Assembly (NCBI RefSeq): GCF_014205135.1
Contig: NZ_JACHMY010000001.1
Location: forward strand, 1,488,001-1,552,000
Direction of reading: 5' to 3'
Source: Kribbella italica
GTDB taxonomy: Bacteria > Actinomycetota > Actinomycetes > Propionibacteriales > Kribbellaceae
Length of the DNA: 64,000 bases
Positions 44,545 through 52,569 of the stretch are shown in pieces. The notes beneath the pieces are model-generated. The model saw nothing but the letters and a program-made list of their open reading frames with translations. It did no database searches and was not told where the DNA came from. How positions within the stretch are numbered: the stretch's first letter is position 1; every line of letters starts with the position of its first letter. The position numbers and the translations under genes were made by a program.

Positions 44545-45654
44545 TCAGCGGCACATGCCGTTCCTCTCCCGCGGATCCTCGTTACCGGCCATCCGGTCGC
44601 CGTCCTGCCAGAGGCCTTCCGAGAACCGGCCGGTCTTGTCCATCTCCTGCAGGACCTTCCAGTTGCGGCTGCCCTGGATCGCTTCGGTGGCCTGCTTCAT
44701 CTTCGCCTTGTCACCCGCCTTCTTCGCGACGGCCCACTGCTCGAACCATCCGCAGGCGACCGCCTCGGTGACCTTGGCACCGAACTGGTAGCGACTCAGC
44801 ACGAGGACCTTCAGGAACGGCGTCCGGTCGAAGCCGGGCAGGACCGGTACGTCGGCCAGCATCTCGTCGATCACCCGCGGTGCGTCGGACTGCTTGACGA
44901 TCGTGTCCGGCATCGCCCCGAGCCAGGTGTCGGTGTCGACGGTCTTCAGCTTGGCCACCAGGCTCCGGTACGCCGCGACCGAACCGACGTCGCCGCGGAT
45001 CTCCAGCAGGTAGCGACCCTGGGGCGGGAACAGCGCCGTCAGGTCCGCCGAGGTGCCGATCTGGTACAGCGTGCCCTTCTGTCCGAGCAGCTCGATCGCA
45101 CTGCCTCGCGCCGGCGCGCCGGGATCCTTGAATCCGGCAAGGCGCCCGGCGTAGTGGCCGGCGGGCCGCCAGTTCACCTGGAGCCGCTCCTTGCCGCGGC
45201 CGAACCTGATCTCGCCGTCGTCGGCGGTGAACTGCGGGATGTCGACGATCTTCCAGGCCGGGTCGTCGAGCACCAATCGCGGCGTCGCGTCCGTCACCGC
45301 GCGGAACTCGGCGCCGTACGCCGAGACCGGCGCGACCGGGTTGCTGCCCTCGGGGAAGAAGACTCCGGTGAGCGCCACGGCGACCGTCGCCGCGGCCGCG
45401 AGCAGGATCACCGCGCGGCGCCGGGCCTTGGGCCGCCGCCGAGCTGATGCGTCGGCGAAAGTCGGTACCGCGTGCTTGCGGCGGGGGTCGCTCGGCTCTC
45501 CGGAGACGCGGCCCGGGCCGGTGTCTGGTGCTTCGGTGCTGATGATGTCCTCCAGCAGGTCGGACTCGGCGCCGTCGGTCCGCAACTGCCGGACCGTCGC
45601 ATCGCCGTACGGGTTGGCCCGGGCGATCAGACGGTCGAGCTCGTCGTCGTTCAT
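44545..45654 (-). CDS. CU044_5270-like membrane protein, partner of ECF sigma factor
   Basis: 369 residues. N-terminal DDELDRLIARANPYGD is the recognisable start of the actinobacterial CU044_5270 group. A membrane helix lies at about residues 80-100 (AVILLAAAATVAVALTGVFF), and a large extracytoplasmic domain follows. The gene starts inside the end of the upstream sigma gene (ATGA overlap), so it is probably the membrane regulator of that sigma factor. No enzymatic motif is visible. Confidence 0.78.
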   Translation of the reverse strand: MNDDELDRLIARANPYGDATVRQLRTDGAESDLLEDIISTEAPDTGPGRVSGEPSDPRRKHAVPTFADASARRRPKARRRAVILLAAAATVAVALTGVFFPEGSNPVAPVSAYGAEFRAVTDATPRLVLDDPAWKIVDIPQFTADDGEIRFGRGKERLQVNWRPAGHYAGRLAGFKDPGAPARGSAIELLGQKGTLYQIGTSADLTALFPPQGRYLLEIRGDVGSVAAYRSLVAKLKTVDTDTWLGAMPDTIVKQSDAPRVIDEMLADVPVLPGFDRTPFLKVLVLSRYQFGAKVTEAVACGWFEQWAVAKKAGDKAKMKQATEAIQGSRNWKVLQEMDKTGRFSEGLWQDGDRMAGNEDPRERNGMCR

Positions 45655-46250
45655 TGCTCCTCCTGTGCTGGTCGCTTGGGTTGGTCTTCCCGTTCATGTC
45701 CGGAATCCCCGAAGGCGTCTCCGATCGCAGTCCGCAATCTGGTTCTGGCCCGGTGCAGCCGCGTCCGCACGGTCCGGGCCGGTACGCCGAGCACGACCGC
45801 GGCCTCGCGCGGTTCGAGCCCGTCCCACGCGGTCAGCATCAGCAAGTCGCGATCGTCGTCGCTCAAACTGTCCAGGCCCTGCTGGATCACCGCGGTCGAG
45901 CCGGTGAGATCGCTGTGGTCGGGCATCGCCTCGACCAGGTGCTGCCGCAGGCGCCCGGCGAGCCGGTCCCGCCGGAGCTCGCCACGGCGATGGTTGGCGA
46001 CGACGCGGCGCGCGACGCCGTACAGCCAGAGCCTGGCCGAGTCGTCCACCGGCACCTCGTCGATCCGCCGCCAGGCCACGAGCATCGACTCGGCGACGAC
46101 GTCGGCGGCATCGTCAGGCGAGCCGACCCGCCGCAAGGCGTACCCGAGCAGCGGGCGGAACTGGCTGTCGAACAGCTCCCGAAACCTGCGTTCGTGGTCC
46201 GGCATCACACCGAGGTCAACCGGTGGGGGCGGACTCGAAGGACTCCTCAT
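45651..46250 (-). CDS. RNA polymerase ECF-type sigma factor
   Basis: 199 residues from ATG 46250; the ribosome site is weak, and a later ATG (46205) is possible. Region 2 is RRFRELFDSQFRPLLGYALRRVGSPDDAADVVAESMLVAWRR in style, and the -10 recognition helix ARLWLYGVARRVVANHRR follows. Region 4 ends LEPREAAVVLGVPARTVRTRLHRARTRL. The C-terminal tail is charged (HEREDQPKRPAQEEQ). It forms an operon with the downstream membrane protein and is divergent from the TauE-like exporter. Confidence 0.9.
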   Translation of the reverse strand: MRSPSSPPPPVDLGVMPDHERRFRELFDSQFRPLLGYALRRVGSPDDAADVVAESMLVAWRRIDEVPVDDSARLWLYGVARRVVANHRRGELRRDRLAGRLRQHLVEAMPDHSDLTGSTAVIQQGLDSLSDDDRDLLMLTAWDGLEPREAAVVLGVPARTVRTRLHRARTRLRTAIGDAFGDSGHEREDQPKRPAQEEQ

Positions 46251-46388
46251 GTTCCACCCATGTCCGGGAGTATGGCGGTCGTTACAGGTCAGGCCGATTG
46301 GATTTTGCCGGTGCTGGATGGGGCGCTCGGCGGTGGTCGGCAAGGCCCGGATGACGTTTGCAGTCATGACACTGAGAGGCTGGGTGGC

Positions 46389-47105
46389 GTGGAGCTCGGT
46401 GTGCTGGTGCTGGGGGGACTGGCGATCGCGGTGGCGGCCGTCGTCCAGGGAACGCTCGGGCTCGGGCTGATGCTGATCGGAGCGCCGGTGGTAGCGCTGC
46501 TCGATCCGTCGCTGATGCCGGGCGGGATGCTCGTCCTCGGGATGCTGCTGCCGATTCTGACCCTCGCGCGCGAGTGGCGGCAGATCGACTGGCGGCAGGC
46601 CGGGTGGCTGACCGGCGCGCGAGTGGTGACGACGCCGTTAGGCGTCCTCGTGCTGGGCTGGCTGTCGGCGCGGGCGATCGGCGCGGTGGTCGGATTCGTC
46701 GTCCTGGGGGCGGTCGTGCTGACGTTCTGGCGGCTCGACGTCCGGGCGACCCGGCAGAACCTGATCATCGCCGGAGCGATCGCGGGGGTCTCCGGTACGG
46801 CGGCGTCGATCGGGGGTCCGCCGGCGGCGGTCGTGCTGCAGCACGAGCAGGCGCCGCGGCTGCGGGCGACGCTGGCGGCGTTCTTCTTCATCGGATCCGC
46901 TGTGTCGCTCGCGGCGATCGGGATCGGCGGGCAACTGACCCGGCACCAGCTGCAGTACGGCTTGGCGTGGATCCCGGCGCTCGGGATCGGGTTCGCCGTC
47001 GCCGTACCGCTGCAGAGCCGGTTCCGCGGGCCACGACTCCGGCAGACGATCCTGATCCTGGCCGGACTCTCGTCGATCCTCGTCATCCTCAAGTCGCTGC
47101 TCTGA
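46389..47105 (+). CDS. TauE/SafE-type sulfite/organosulfonate exporter family protein
   Basis: 238 residues from GTG 46389. It has about eight membrane helices. Family features are GLAIAVAAVVQGTLGLGLMLIGAPVVALLDPSLMPGG at the N-terminus and, in the second half, GVSGTAASIGGPPAAVVLQHEQAPRLRATLAAFFF. TauE/SafE proteins export small sulfur-containing anions; the actual substrate is unknown. No partner enzyme for sulfonate metabolism lies nearby. Confidence 0.85.
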   Translation: MELGVLVLGGLAIAVAAVVQGTLGLGLMLIGAPVVALLDPSLMPGGMLVLGMLLPILTLAREWRQIDWRQAGWLTGARVVTTPLGVLVLGWLSARAIGAVVGFVVLGAVVLTFWRLDVRATRQNLIIAGAIAGVSGTAASIGGPPAAVVLQHEQAPRLRATLAAFFFIGSAVSLAAIGIGGQLTRHQLQYGLAWIPALGIGFAVAVPLQSRFRGPRLRQTILILAGLSSILVILKSLL

Positions 47106-47135
47106 GTTGTCGGTGCCGCCCGCTTTACTGGTCGC

Positions 47136-47687
47136 GTGGCAGCTCATCCGCGAGAGGTGGTCCAGGTCGCGTGCGCCCAGTACGGCGAGGAGGTCGTCGT
47201 CGGCTGGTGCGTCGCGCTGCTCACCGGGGAGATCTCCGGCGAGGACGCGTACGGGCCGGACCTGCCGAAGCTCGTGGCGATCACCGGCAGTACGAACCCA
47301 GGCGGCTGGAAGCACCCGGTCGACCCGGTCAACTACTACTGGGTGCGGGTGTGGGCTGCGCGGGTCCTCATGTACGCGTGGCAGGACGACGCCGTCGATG
47401 CGCTGCGAGCGGTCGCCGACGACCCGGCCTGGCGAGTGCGGGAGCACGTCGCCCGAATCACCGCACAACGCGAACTCGGCGAACTGGTCGATGCCTTGAT
47501 CCCCATGCTCACCCACGAACTCCCGCGCATCCGTGCAGCCGCCGTACGGGCTGTCGGCGCCGCAGGCGAGTACGAACACGCGGAGGCGATCGGCCCCCTC
47601 CGCAACGACCCCGACCCTACCGTCCGCACAGCGGCGGCCAAGGCCCTCACCAAGCTGTCGACCCGCCTGGACCGCCCGCTGGACTGA
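47136..47687 (+). CDS. HEAT-repeat protein
   Basis: 183 residues from GTG 47136. The C-terminal half shows successive HEAT/PBS-lyase-like helices: DDAVDALRAVADDPAWRVREHVARITAQ, DALIPMLTHELPRIRAAAVRAVGAAG, and EAIGPLRNDPDPTVRTAAAKALTKL. The N-terminal part is Trp-rich (NPGGWKHPVDPVNYYWVRVWAARVLMYAW). Such proteins are protein-binding scaffolds. TTTACT 6 nt before the start suggests a leaderless mRNA. Confidence 0.82.
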   Translation: MAAHPREVVQVACAQYGEEVVVGWCVALLTGEISGEDAYGPDLPKLVAITGSTNPGGWKHPVDPVNYYWVRVWAARVLMYAWQDDAVDALRAVADDPAWRVREHVARITAQRELGELVDALIPMLTHELPRIRAAAVRAVGAAGEYEHAEAIGPLRNDPDPTVRTAAAKALTKLSTRLDRPLD

Positions 47688-47711
47688 CCGACCGGCCGAG
47701 TCGATCCCGGC

Positions 47712-48344
47712 TCAGAGGGCGGCGGTGACCTTGGGGAGGGCCGGGCCGGTGAGGTTGAGGAGGCCGGCTGGGCGGCCGGTGGCGGTGAGGATCAGGTCGG
47801 CGAGAGGGCCGCGGAGTTCGTGGGAGCCGGTGCCGCTGGACCAGGGGTGGTCGGTGGCGATCAGGCGTACGTCGCGGAGGCGCTTGGGCGCCCCGTAGAA
47901 CTTGCTGCTCAGGACGTGTTCCAGCGCGATGACAGCGGCCTCGGCGGGCATCGGGCGAGGGCGGCCGAGCGGGCGGGCGACGTCCTGACCGTGCACCAGT
48001 GCGTCGAGCAGCGGGTCGACGATGCCGGCGCCGAGGGTGCGGTGGGCCGAGGTCGCGGTCTCGCGGAGCTGGGTGACCAGTTCGGCGGGGGAGAAGCGGG
48101 CGGCGCGCTCGGTGGCGAACAACAGCTCCATCCGGTCGAAACTCCCGCGCGCCCGGATCGCGCCCTTGATGACCATCGGCACGGTCGTTCGCGTCGACAG
48201 CGTCATGTGCGCGGCGACATCGTGCACGGTCCAGCCGGCGCAGAGCGAGTCGGCCTGCCACTCGGCGGCGGTCAGGCTGTCGAAGAAGTCGGCGAGGCTG
48301 AGTCGCTCGGCGGTGGTCAGGGCGAGTACGGCGCGGTCGTCCAT
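47712..48344 (-). CDS. Mycothiol-dependent maleylpyruvate isomerase family protein
   Basis: 210 residues from ATG 48344, with AGAGGA at good spacing. It shows the DinB-like TIGR03083 pattern: LADFFDSLTAAEWQADSLCAGWTVHDVAAHMTL (metal His in the last helix) and LLDALVHGQDVARPLGRPRPMP with the second His. These proteins use or bind mycothiol. Its promoter region (48373-48403) matches that of the YCII gene of the ECF42 module almost exactly, so it probably belongs to the ECF42 regulon. Confidence 0.85.
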   Translation of the reverse strand: MDDRAVLALTTAERLSLADFFDSLTAAEWQADSLCAGWTVHDVAAHMTLSTRTTVPMVIKGAIRARGSFDRMELLFATERAARFSPAELVTQLRETATSAHRTLGAGIVDPLLDALVHGQDVARPLGRPRPMPAEAAVIALEHVLSSKFYGAPKRLRDVRLIATDHPWSSGTGSHELRGPLADLILTATGRPAGLLNLTGPALPKVTAAL

Positions 48345-48372
48345 GGAGGTTCCTCTCGTCGGTCTTTGCATC

Positions 48373-48403
48373 ACCACGAACGAGGAGCGCGTGGATGGAC
48401 AGC
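48373..48403 (-). promoter_or_regulatory. Candidate ECF42 promoter, copy A
   Basis: On the minus strand: GCTGTCCATC, 10 nt, TCGTTCGTGGT. The motif ends 28 nt before the ATG of the isomerase-family gene and overlaps the stop codon of the ECF42 gene. Copy B (50070-50100) has the same two blocks and the same 10-nt spacer. Confidence 0.75.
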
Positions 48404-49689
48404 TAGGGCGAAAGTCTCTGCAGACGACGCTCGACGTGCCGCCGTTCCGGGTCGGTGCCGGCCGAGTCCAGAGCTCGCTGGTACGCCGCGGCTGCTTCGG
48501 CGCGGCGGTTGAGGCGTTCGAGGAGGTCGGCTCGCGCCAGGTGGTACGGGTGGTAGGTCTGCAGCAGCGGTTCGTCGGCGAGTTCGTCGATCAGGCGGAG
48601 ACCTGCCTCGGGGCCGTCGCGCAACGCGAGGGCGGCGGCGCGGTTGAGCGCGACGACGGGGGAAGGCACGAGCGCCAGCAGTACGTCGTACAGGGCAACG
48701 ATCTGCGGCCAGTCCGTGGTCGCGACGTCGACGGCCTCGTCGTGGAGGGAGGCGATCGCGGCCTGGACGCCGTACGGGCCGGGTGGGCCGGTGATCGCGG
48801 TCAGGACGAGGGCGCGGCCTTCCTCGATCATCGTGCGGTCCCAGCGGGCGCGGTCCTGGTCGTCGAGGAGGACGAGTTCGCCGTCGGGGCCGGTGCGGGC
48901 GTCGCGGCGGGCGTGGATGAGCAGCATGAGCGCGAGCAGGCCGGCGACCTCGCGGTCGGTGGGCATCAGGCGGTGCAGGATGCGCGCGAGGCGGATCGCC
49001 TCGTCGGCGAGGTCGACGCGTTGCAGGTCGGCGCCGGAGCTGGCGGCGTACCCCTCGGTGAAGATCGAGTAGGTCACCTGCAGTACGCCGGGCAGCCGCT
49101 CGGGCAGCTCGTCGGCGGACGGTACGCGGAAGGGGATTCTGGCCTCGCGGATCTTCTTCTTCGCGCGGACGATGCGCTTGGCCATCGTTGCCGTTGGCAC
49201 GAGGAACGCGCGGGCGACCTCGGGGGTGGTCAAGCCGGCCAGGCAGCGCAAGGTCAGCGCGATGCGGTCCTCGGCGGGCAACGCCGGGTGGGCGCAGGTG
49301 AAGAACAGCTGGAGGCGATCGTCAGGGAACTCCGAAGCCGGCGCCGGATCCCTCAGGTCGGCCTCCACCTGCAGTACGGCGAGGCGCGCGGCGTAGGTCT
49401 TGTCGCGGCGGAGACGGTCGACGGCCTTGCGGCGAGCCGTCGTCATCAGCCAGGCGCCCGGCTTGGGCGGTACGCCGTCGATGGGCCACTTCTCCAGGGC
49501 GATCTCGATCGCTTCGGAGGTGACCTCCTCGGCCAGATCGAGGTCCCCGAACCGTCGGCTGAGCGCGGCCAGCAGCCGGCCGCGCTCTTCGCGGAACACC
49601 TGCTCGACCATGCCGACCGCGTCGGTGGGGAAAGACCCGGGAGAGCGCTCCCCGCCCGAGGCGGGGAGCGCAGGCGTCCCGTCAGGCAT
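48403..49689 (-). CDS. ECF42-type RNA polymerase sigma factor with C-terminal TPR-like domain
   Basis: 428 residues, much longer than a normal ECF factor. Region 2 is at about residues 28-98 (VEQVFREERGRLLAALSRRFGDLDLAEEVTSEAIEIALEKWP), and region 4 is at about 120-185 (LRCLAGLTTPEVARAFLVPTATMAKRIVRAKKKI). The C-terminal 220 residues are the ECF42/DUF6596 domain: VTYSIFTEGYAASSG, LLALMLLIHARRDARTG, and ALNRAAALALRDGPEAGL with TPR character. No anti-sigma gene is adjacent; in this group the fused tail controls activity. The start overlaps the YCII stop (TGATG). Confidence 0.94.
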   Translation of the reverse strand: MPDGTPALPASGGERSPGSFPTDAVGMVEQVFREERGRLLAALSRRFGDLDLAEEVTSEAIEIALEKWPIDGVPPKPGAWLMTTARRKAVDRLRRDKTYAARLAVLQVEADLRDPAPASEFPDDRLQLFFTCAHPALPAEDRIALTLRCLAGLTTPEVARAFLVPTATMAKRIVRAKKKIREARIPFRVPSADELPERLPGVLQVTYSIFTEGYAASSGADLQRVDLADEAIRLARILHRLMPTDREVAGLLALMLLIHARRDARTGPDGELVLLDDQDRARWDRTMIEEGRALVLTAITGPPGPYGVQAAIASLHDEAVDVATTDWPQIVALYDVLLALVPSPVVALNRAAALALRDGPEAGLRLIDELADEPLLQTYHPYHLARADLLERLNRRAEAAAAYQRALDSAGTDPERRHVERRLQRLSP

Positions 49690-50033
49690 CAGTCGAAGTC
49701 GGCGATGGGGCGGACGACGATGTTGCCGCCGTCCCGGGAGCCGGGGCAGCGGGCGGCCCAGTCGAGGGCGACGTCCAGGTCGGGGACGTCGATCACGTAG
49801 AAGCCGCCCAGCACCTCACGGGTCTCGGCGAACGGGCCGTCGGTGACGGTGCGGTGTCCGGCGGCGTCGACCTTCACGACGGTGGCGGTGACCAGGTCGG
49901 CCAGCGACTCGCCCGAGACCATGATGCCGGCGTCGCGGACCTCCTGGTCGAAGGCCATCCAGTCGGCCGGCGTACAGCCCTCGACCTCGCCGGACGGTGT
50001 CGGGGACGCGTTGATCAGCAGCAGGTACTTCAC
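49689..50033 (-). CDS. YCII/DGPF-domain protein
   Basis: 114 residues from GTG 50033, with GAGGAG 7 nt upstream. The domain begins KYLLLINASPTPSG and carries the defining TDGPFAETREVLGGFYVIDVPDLDVALDWAARCP. DGPF proteins are the standard genomic partners and targets of ECF42 sigma factors. YCII-fold proteins may be small enzymes with a His/Asp pair; the reaction is unknown. It is the first gene of the operon with the sigma gene, driven by promoter copy B. Confidence 0.93.
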   Translation of the reverse strand: MKYLLLINASPTPSGEVEGCTPADWMAFDQEVRDAGIMVSGESLADLVTATVVKVDAAGHRTVTDGPFAETREVLGGFYVIDVPDLDVALDWAARCPGSRDGGNIVVRPIADFD

Positions 50034-50069
50034 GGTGGATCTCCTCGGTTCGTCGGTCGTTGTGCCTCT

Positions 50070-50100
50070 ACCACGAACGACCGGGCCCCAGATGGACAGC
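50070..50100 (-). promoter_or_regulatory. Candidate ECF42 promoter, copy B
   Basis: On the minus strand: GCTGTCCATC, 10 nt, TCGTTCGTGGT, located 36 nt before the GTG of the YCII gene. A second shared block, GACCGACGA, lies between the motif and the start in both copies. The TGTC...CGT(T)C layout is compatible with promoters described for this sigma group. Confidence 0.78.
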
Positions 50101-50102
50101 GA

Positions 50103-50519
50103 TCACGCGGACAGTGCGTCCCGCAGCTGAGCGGCGTACGACGCGGCCTCGGCGTCGTCGGCGTACTTGGTCCGCGGCCAGAAGAACCCGCGCAGCCCGT
50201 CGCCCTTCGTCCGCGGTACGACGTGCACGTGCAGGTGCGGCACCGACTGCGACACGACGTTGTTCACCGCCACGAACGACCCCTGCGCGCCGTACGCCGT
50301 ACGCACAGCCGCCGCGACCGACCGCGCCGCCCCGAACAGCGGCACGGTCAGTTCGTCCGGGAGCTCGACCATCGTCGCGACGTGTTCACGCGGCACGATC
50401 AGCGTGTGCCCCTTGAACACCGGCCGGATGTCGAGGAACCCGACCACCTCGGGCGTGTCCAGCACGAGGTGCGCCGGCGTCGACCCCGCGACGATCGAGC
50501 AGAACAGGCAGTCGGCCAT
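50103..50519 (-). CDS. HIT-family nucleotide hydrolase/transferase
   Basis: 138 residues. N-terminal DCLFCSIVAGSTPAHLVLDTPEVVGFLDIRPVFKGHTLIVP is typical of the HINT/Fhit-like branch, with a CxxC pair that may bind zinc. The histidine triad is PHLHVHVVPR. These enzymes hydrolyse nucleoside phosphoramidates or dinucleoside polyphosphates. The ATG overlaps the stop of the upstream antiporter gene (TGATG), so expression is coupled. Confidence 0.92.
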   Translation of the reverse strand: MADCLFCSIVAGSTPAHLVLDTPEVVGFLDIRPVFKGHTLIVPREHVATMVELPDELTVPLFGAARSVAAAVRTAYGAQGSFVAVNNVVSQSVPHLHVHVVPRTKGDGLRGFFWPRTKYADDAEAASYAAQLRDALSA

Positions 50520-52432
50520 CACCCGATGGTTTCGTCCACGAAGCACCAGCGCCAGTTCTCGCCGGGCTCGAAGCTGCGCATCACCGGGTGCCCGGTCCCG
50601 GCGAAGTGCTTGCTGGCGTGCTTCATCTGCGACGAGTCGCAGCAGCCGACGTGCCCGCAACCGAGGCACAGCCGCAGGTGCACCCACGTGCCGCCGGCCG
50701 CGAGGCACTCCTCGCAGCCCTCGGGCGTGTTCGGCGTCTTCACCACCGGGGCGTCGGCCAGGTGCTCGCACGGACCGCCCTTCGGGGCCGGCCCGCGGAG
50801 GTCGTCGGACTGTCCGCCGACGTCGTCGGCTTCTGCGCGATCCAAGATGGACTCCTCGATGTCGAGTGCGATCTGTGCCCGTTGCAGCACCTCGTCGGCG
50901 ACGAGGCCCTCGTCCCGGACCTTGAGGATGTGGCCACGCTCGGCCTGCAGCATGACCATCCGAAGTCGACGATAAGCCTCACTCGGCGTTTCGTACTCGG
51001 TTTCGGGCCGGCCGAGTCGCTCCCACGCGGCCAGTGCCCGCGCCTCGCCGCGCTGGCGGAGCAGCTCGACGACCTGCGGCGGGTCCTCGGGCGTGAGGAC
51101 CCGGTCGAGCTCCTCCTCGCCGGCCTTGTGCGCGGCCTGCAGTACGGCGGCCTCCTGCAGCGCGTCCTCGGCCGGGTCGGGGCCGGGCAGCCGCATCCGT
51201 CGTACCAGCCAGGGCAGTGTCGAGCCCTGCAGCAGCAGCGTCCCCGCGGTGACGGCCAGCGCGATGAAGACCAGCACCTCGCGGTGCGGCGTCTCCGGCG
51301 GCAGCACGAACACCGCGGCCAGCGTCACCACGCCACGCATGCCGGCCCACGACACCACGACCAGCGCCTGCCAGGTCACCGGCCCGGGCCGCGACCGGCC
51401 GAGGATCTTGCGGGACAGCATCGTCACCGGGAACAGCCAGATCGGCCGGATCAGCACCACGGCGAGGAAGACCCCGATGGTCGCGATCGCGATCGTGCTG
51501 CCCGACAGCGGGCTCTCCGCCAGGTCGTCGAGGATCCACCGGGTCTGCAGGCCGATCAGCAGGAAGACCGTGTTCTCCAGCAGGAACTGGATCGTGCGCC
51601 AGTTGGTCCGCTCGGAGATCCGCGACGCCGCCGACTGGATGATCGGCGCCTTGTGCCCGAGCAGCAGCCCGGTGACCACCACAGCCAGTACGCCGGACGC
51701 GTGCACGTAGTGGTTCTCCGCCGCGACGTACGCGATGAACGGCGCGGTCAGGCTGAGCGTCGTGTCCAGCACCGGGTCGGTGAACCGCCGGCGGATCTTG
51801 GCCAGCACGATCGCGACGACCAGACCGACCACGACGCCGCCACCGGCCGCGCGCAGGAAGTCCAGGCTCACGTCCACGAACATCGGAGTGACCAGCGCGG
51901 CCCCGATCGCGGTCCGCAGGCAGACCAGCGCGGTCGCGTCGTTCAGCAGGCTCTCGCCCTCGAGGATCGTGACCACGCGCCGTGGCAGGCCGACCTTGCG
52001 GGCGATCGCGGTGGCCGCGACGGCGTCCGGCGGCGCGACGACCGCGCCGAGTGCGAACGCGGCCCACAGCGGCAGCGGCTTCTGCCCGTCGGCCTCGGCC
52101 AGGCCTCCGAGCAGCCAGTACGCGACGAGGCCGACGCCGAGCGCGGTGAAGGCCACCAGGCCGACCGACAGCAGGCCGATCGAGCGCCGGTGCTGGGAGA
52201 AGTCGACCAGGCTGGTCTTGATGGCCGCCGAGTACAGCAGCGGGGGCAGGAAGCCGACCAGCACGACCTCGTGCGACAGCTCCACCCGCGGGACGAACGG
52301 CAGGTACGACGCCACCACGCCGATCACGACCAGCAGCAGGGGAGCCGACACCCCGATCCGGCGGGCCAGCGCGGCCCCCGTCGCCACCAGCGCGACCAGG
52401 GCGACGATCTCGATCGCGATTTCCACGCGCAC
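50519..52432 (-). CDS. CPA1-type Na+/H+ antiporter with C-terminal UBP zinc finger
   Basis: 637 residues from GTG 52432. The first 410 have about 12 membrane helices, with the CPA1 core GAVVAPPDAVAATAIARKVGLP and LEGESLLNDATALV (the ND ion site). A cytoplasmic region follows (about 410-560). The C-terminus (about 562-637) is a ZnF-UBP domain: CEHL, GCEECLAAGGTWVHLRLCLGCGHVGCCD, and HASKHFAGTGHPVMRSFEPGENWRWCF. The antiporter swaps Na+ (or K+) for H+. The zinc finger in eukaryotes binds free C-terminal Gly-Gly of ubiquitin; its ligand here is unknown. Confidence 0.92.
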   Translation of the reverse strand: MRVEIAIEIVALVALVATGAALARRIGVSAPLLLVVIGVVASYLPFVPRVELSHEVVLVGFLPPLLYSAAIKTSLVDFSQHRRSIGLLSVGLVAFTALGVGLVAYWLLGGLAEADGQKPLPLWAAFALGAVVAPPDAVAATAIARKVGLPRRVVTILEGESLLNDATALVCLRTAIGAALVTPMFVDVSLDFLRAAGGGVVVGLVVAIVLAKIRRRFTDPVLDTTLSLTAPFIAYVAAENHYVHASGVLAVVVTGLLLGHKAPIIQSAASRISERTNWRTIQFLLENTVFLLIGLQTRWILDDLAESPLSGSTIAIATIGVFLAVVLIRPIWLFPVTMLSRKILGRSRPGPVTWQALVVVSWAGMRGVVTLAAVFVLPPETPHREVLVFIALAVTAGTLLLQGSTLPWLVRRMRLPGPDPAEDALQEAAVLQAAHKAGEEELDRVLTPEDPPQVVELLRQRGEARALAAWERLGRPETEYETPSEAYRRLRMVMLQAERGHILKVRDEGLVADEVLQRAQIALDIEESILDRAEADDVGGQSDDLRGPAPKGGPCEHLADAPVVKTPNTPEGCEECLAAGGTWVHLRLCLGCGHVGCCDSSQMKHASKHFAGTGHPVMRSFEPGENWRWCFVDETIG

Positions 52433-52505
52433 AGTGTGTCAGGCAGACCCGCGATCCGCCCGCAAGGAACCGAGCGCCTGTGGACAACCCTCTGGCGCCC
52501 GGCTG

Positions 52506-52534
52506 TTCCAACGGTCCTGGGTGTCGTCTACGGT
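52506..52534 (+). promoter_or_regulatory. Candidate promoter of secreted hydrolase
   Basis: TTCCAA (52506-52511), 17-nt spacer, TACGGT (52529-52534). Transcription would start about 28 nt before GTG 52570, giving a short leader that includes a GAGGAG ribosome site. Confidence 0.45.
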
Positions 52535-52569
52535 GACCGCACCGGACCGTCCCCGTACGAGGAGTCACC

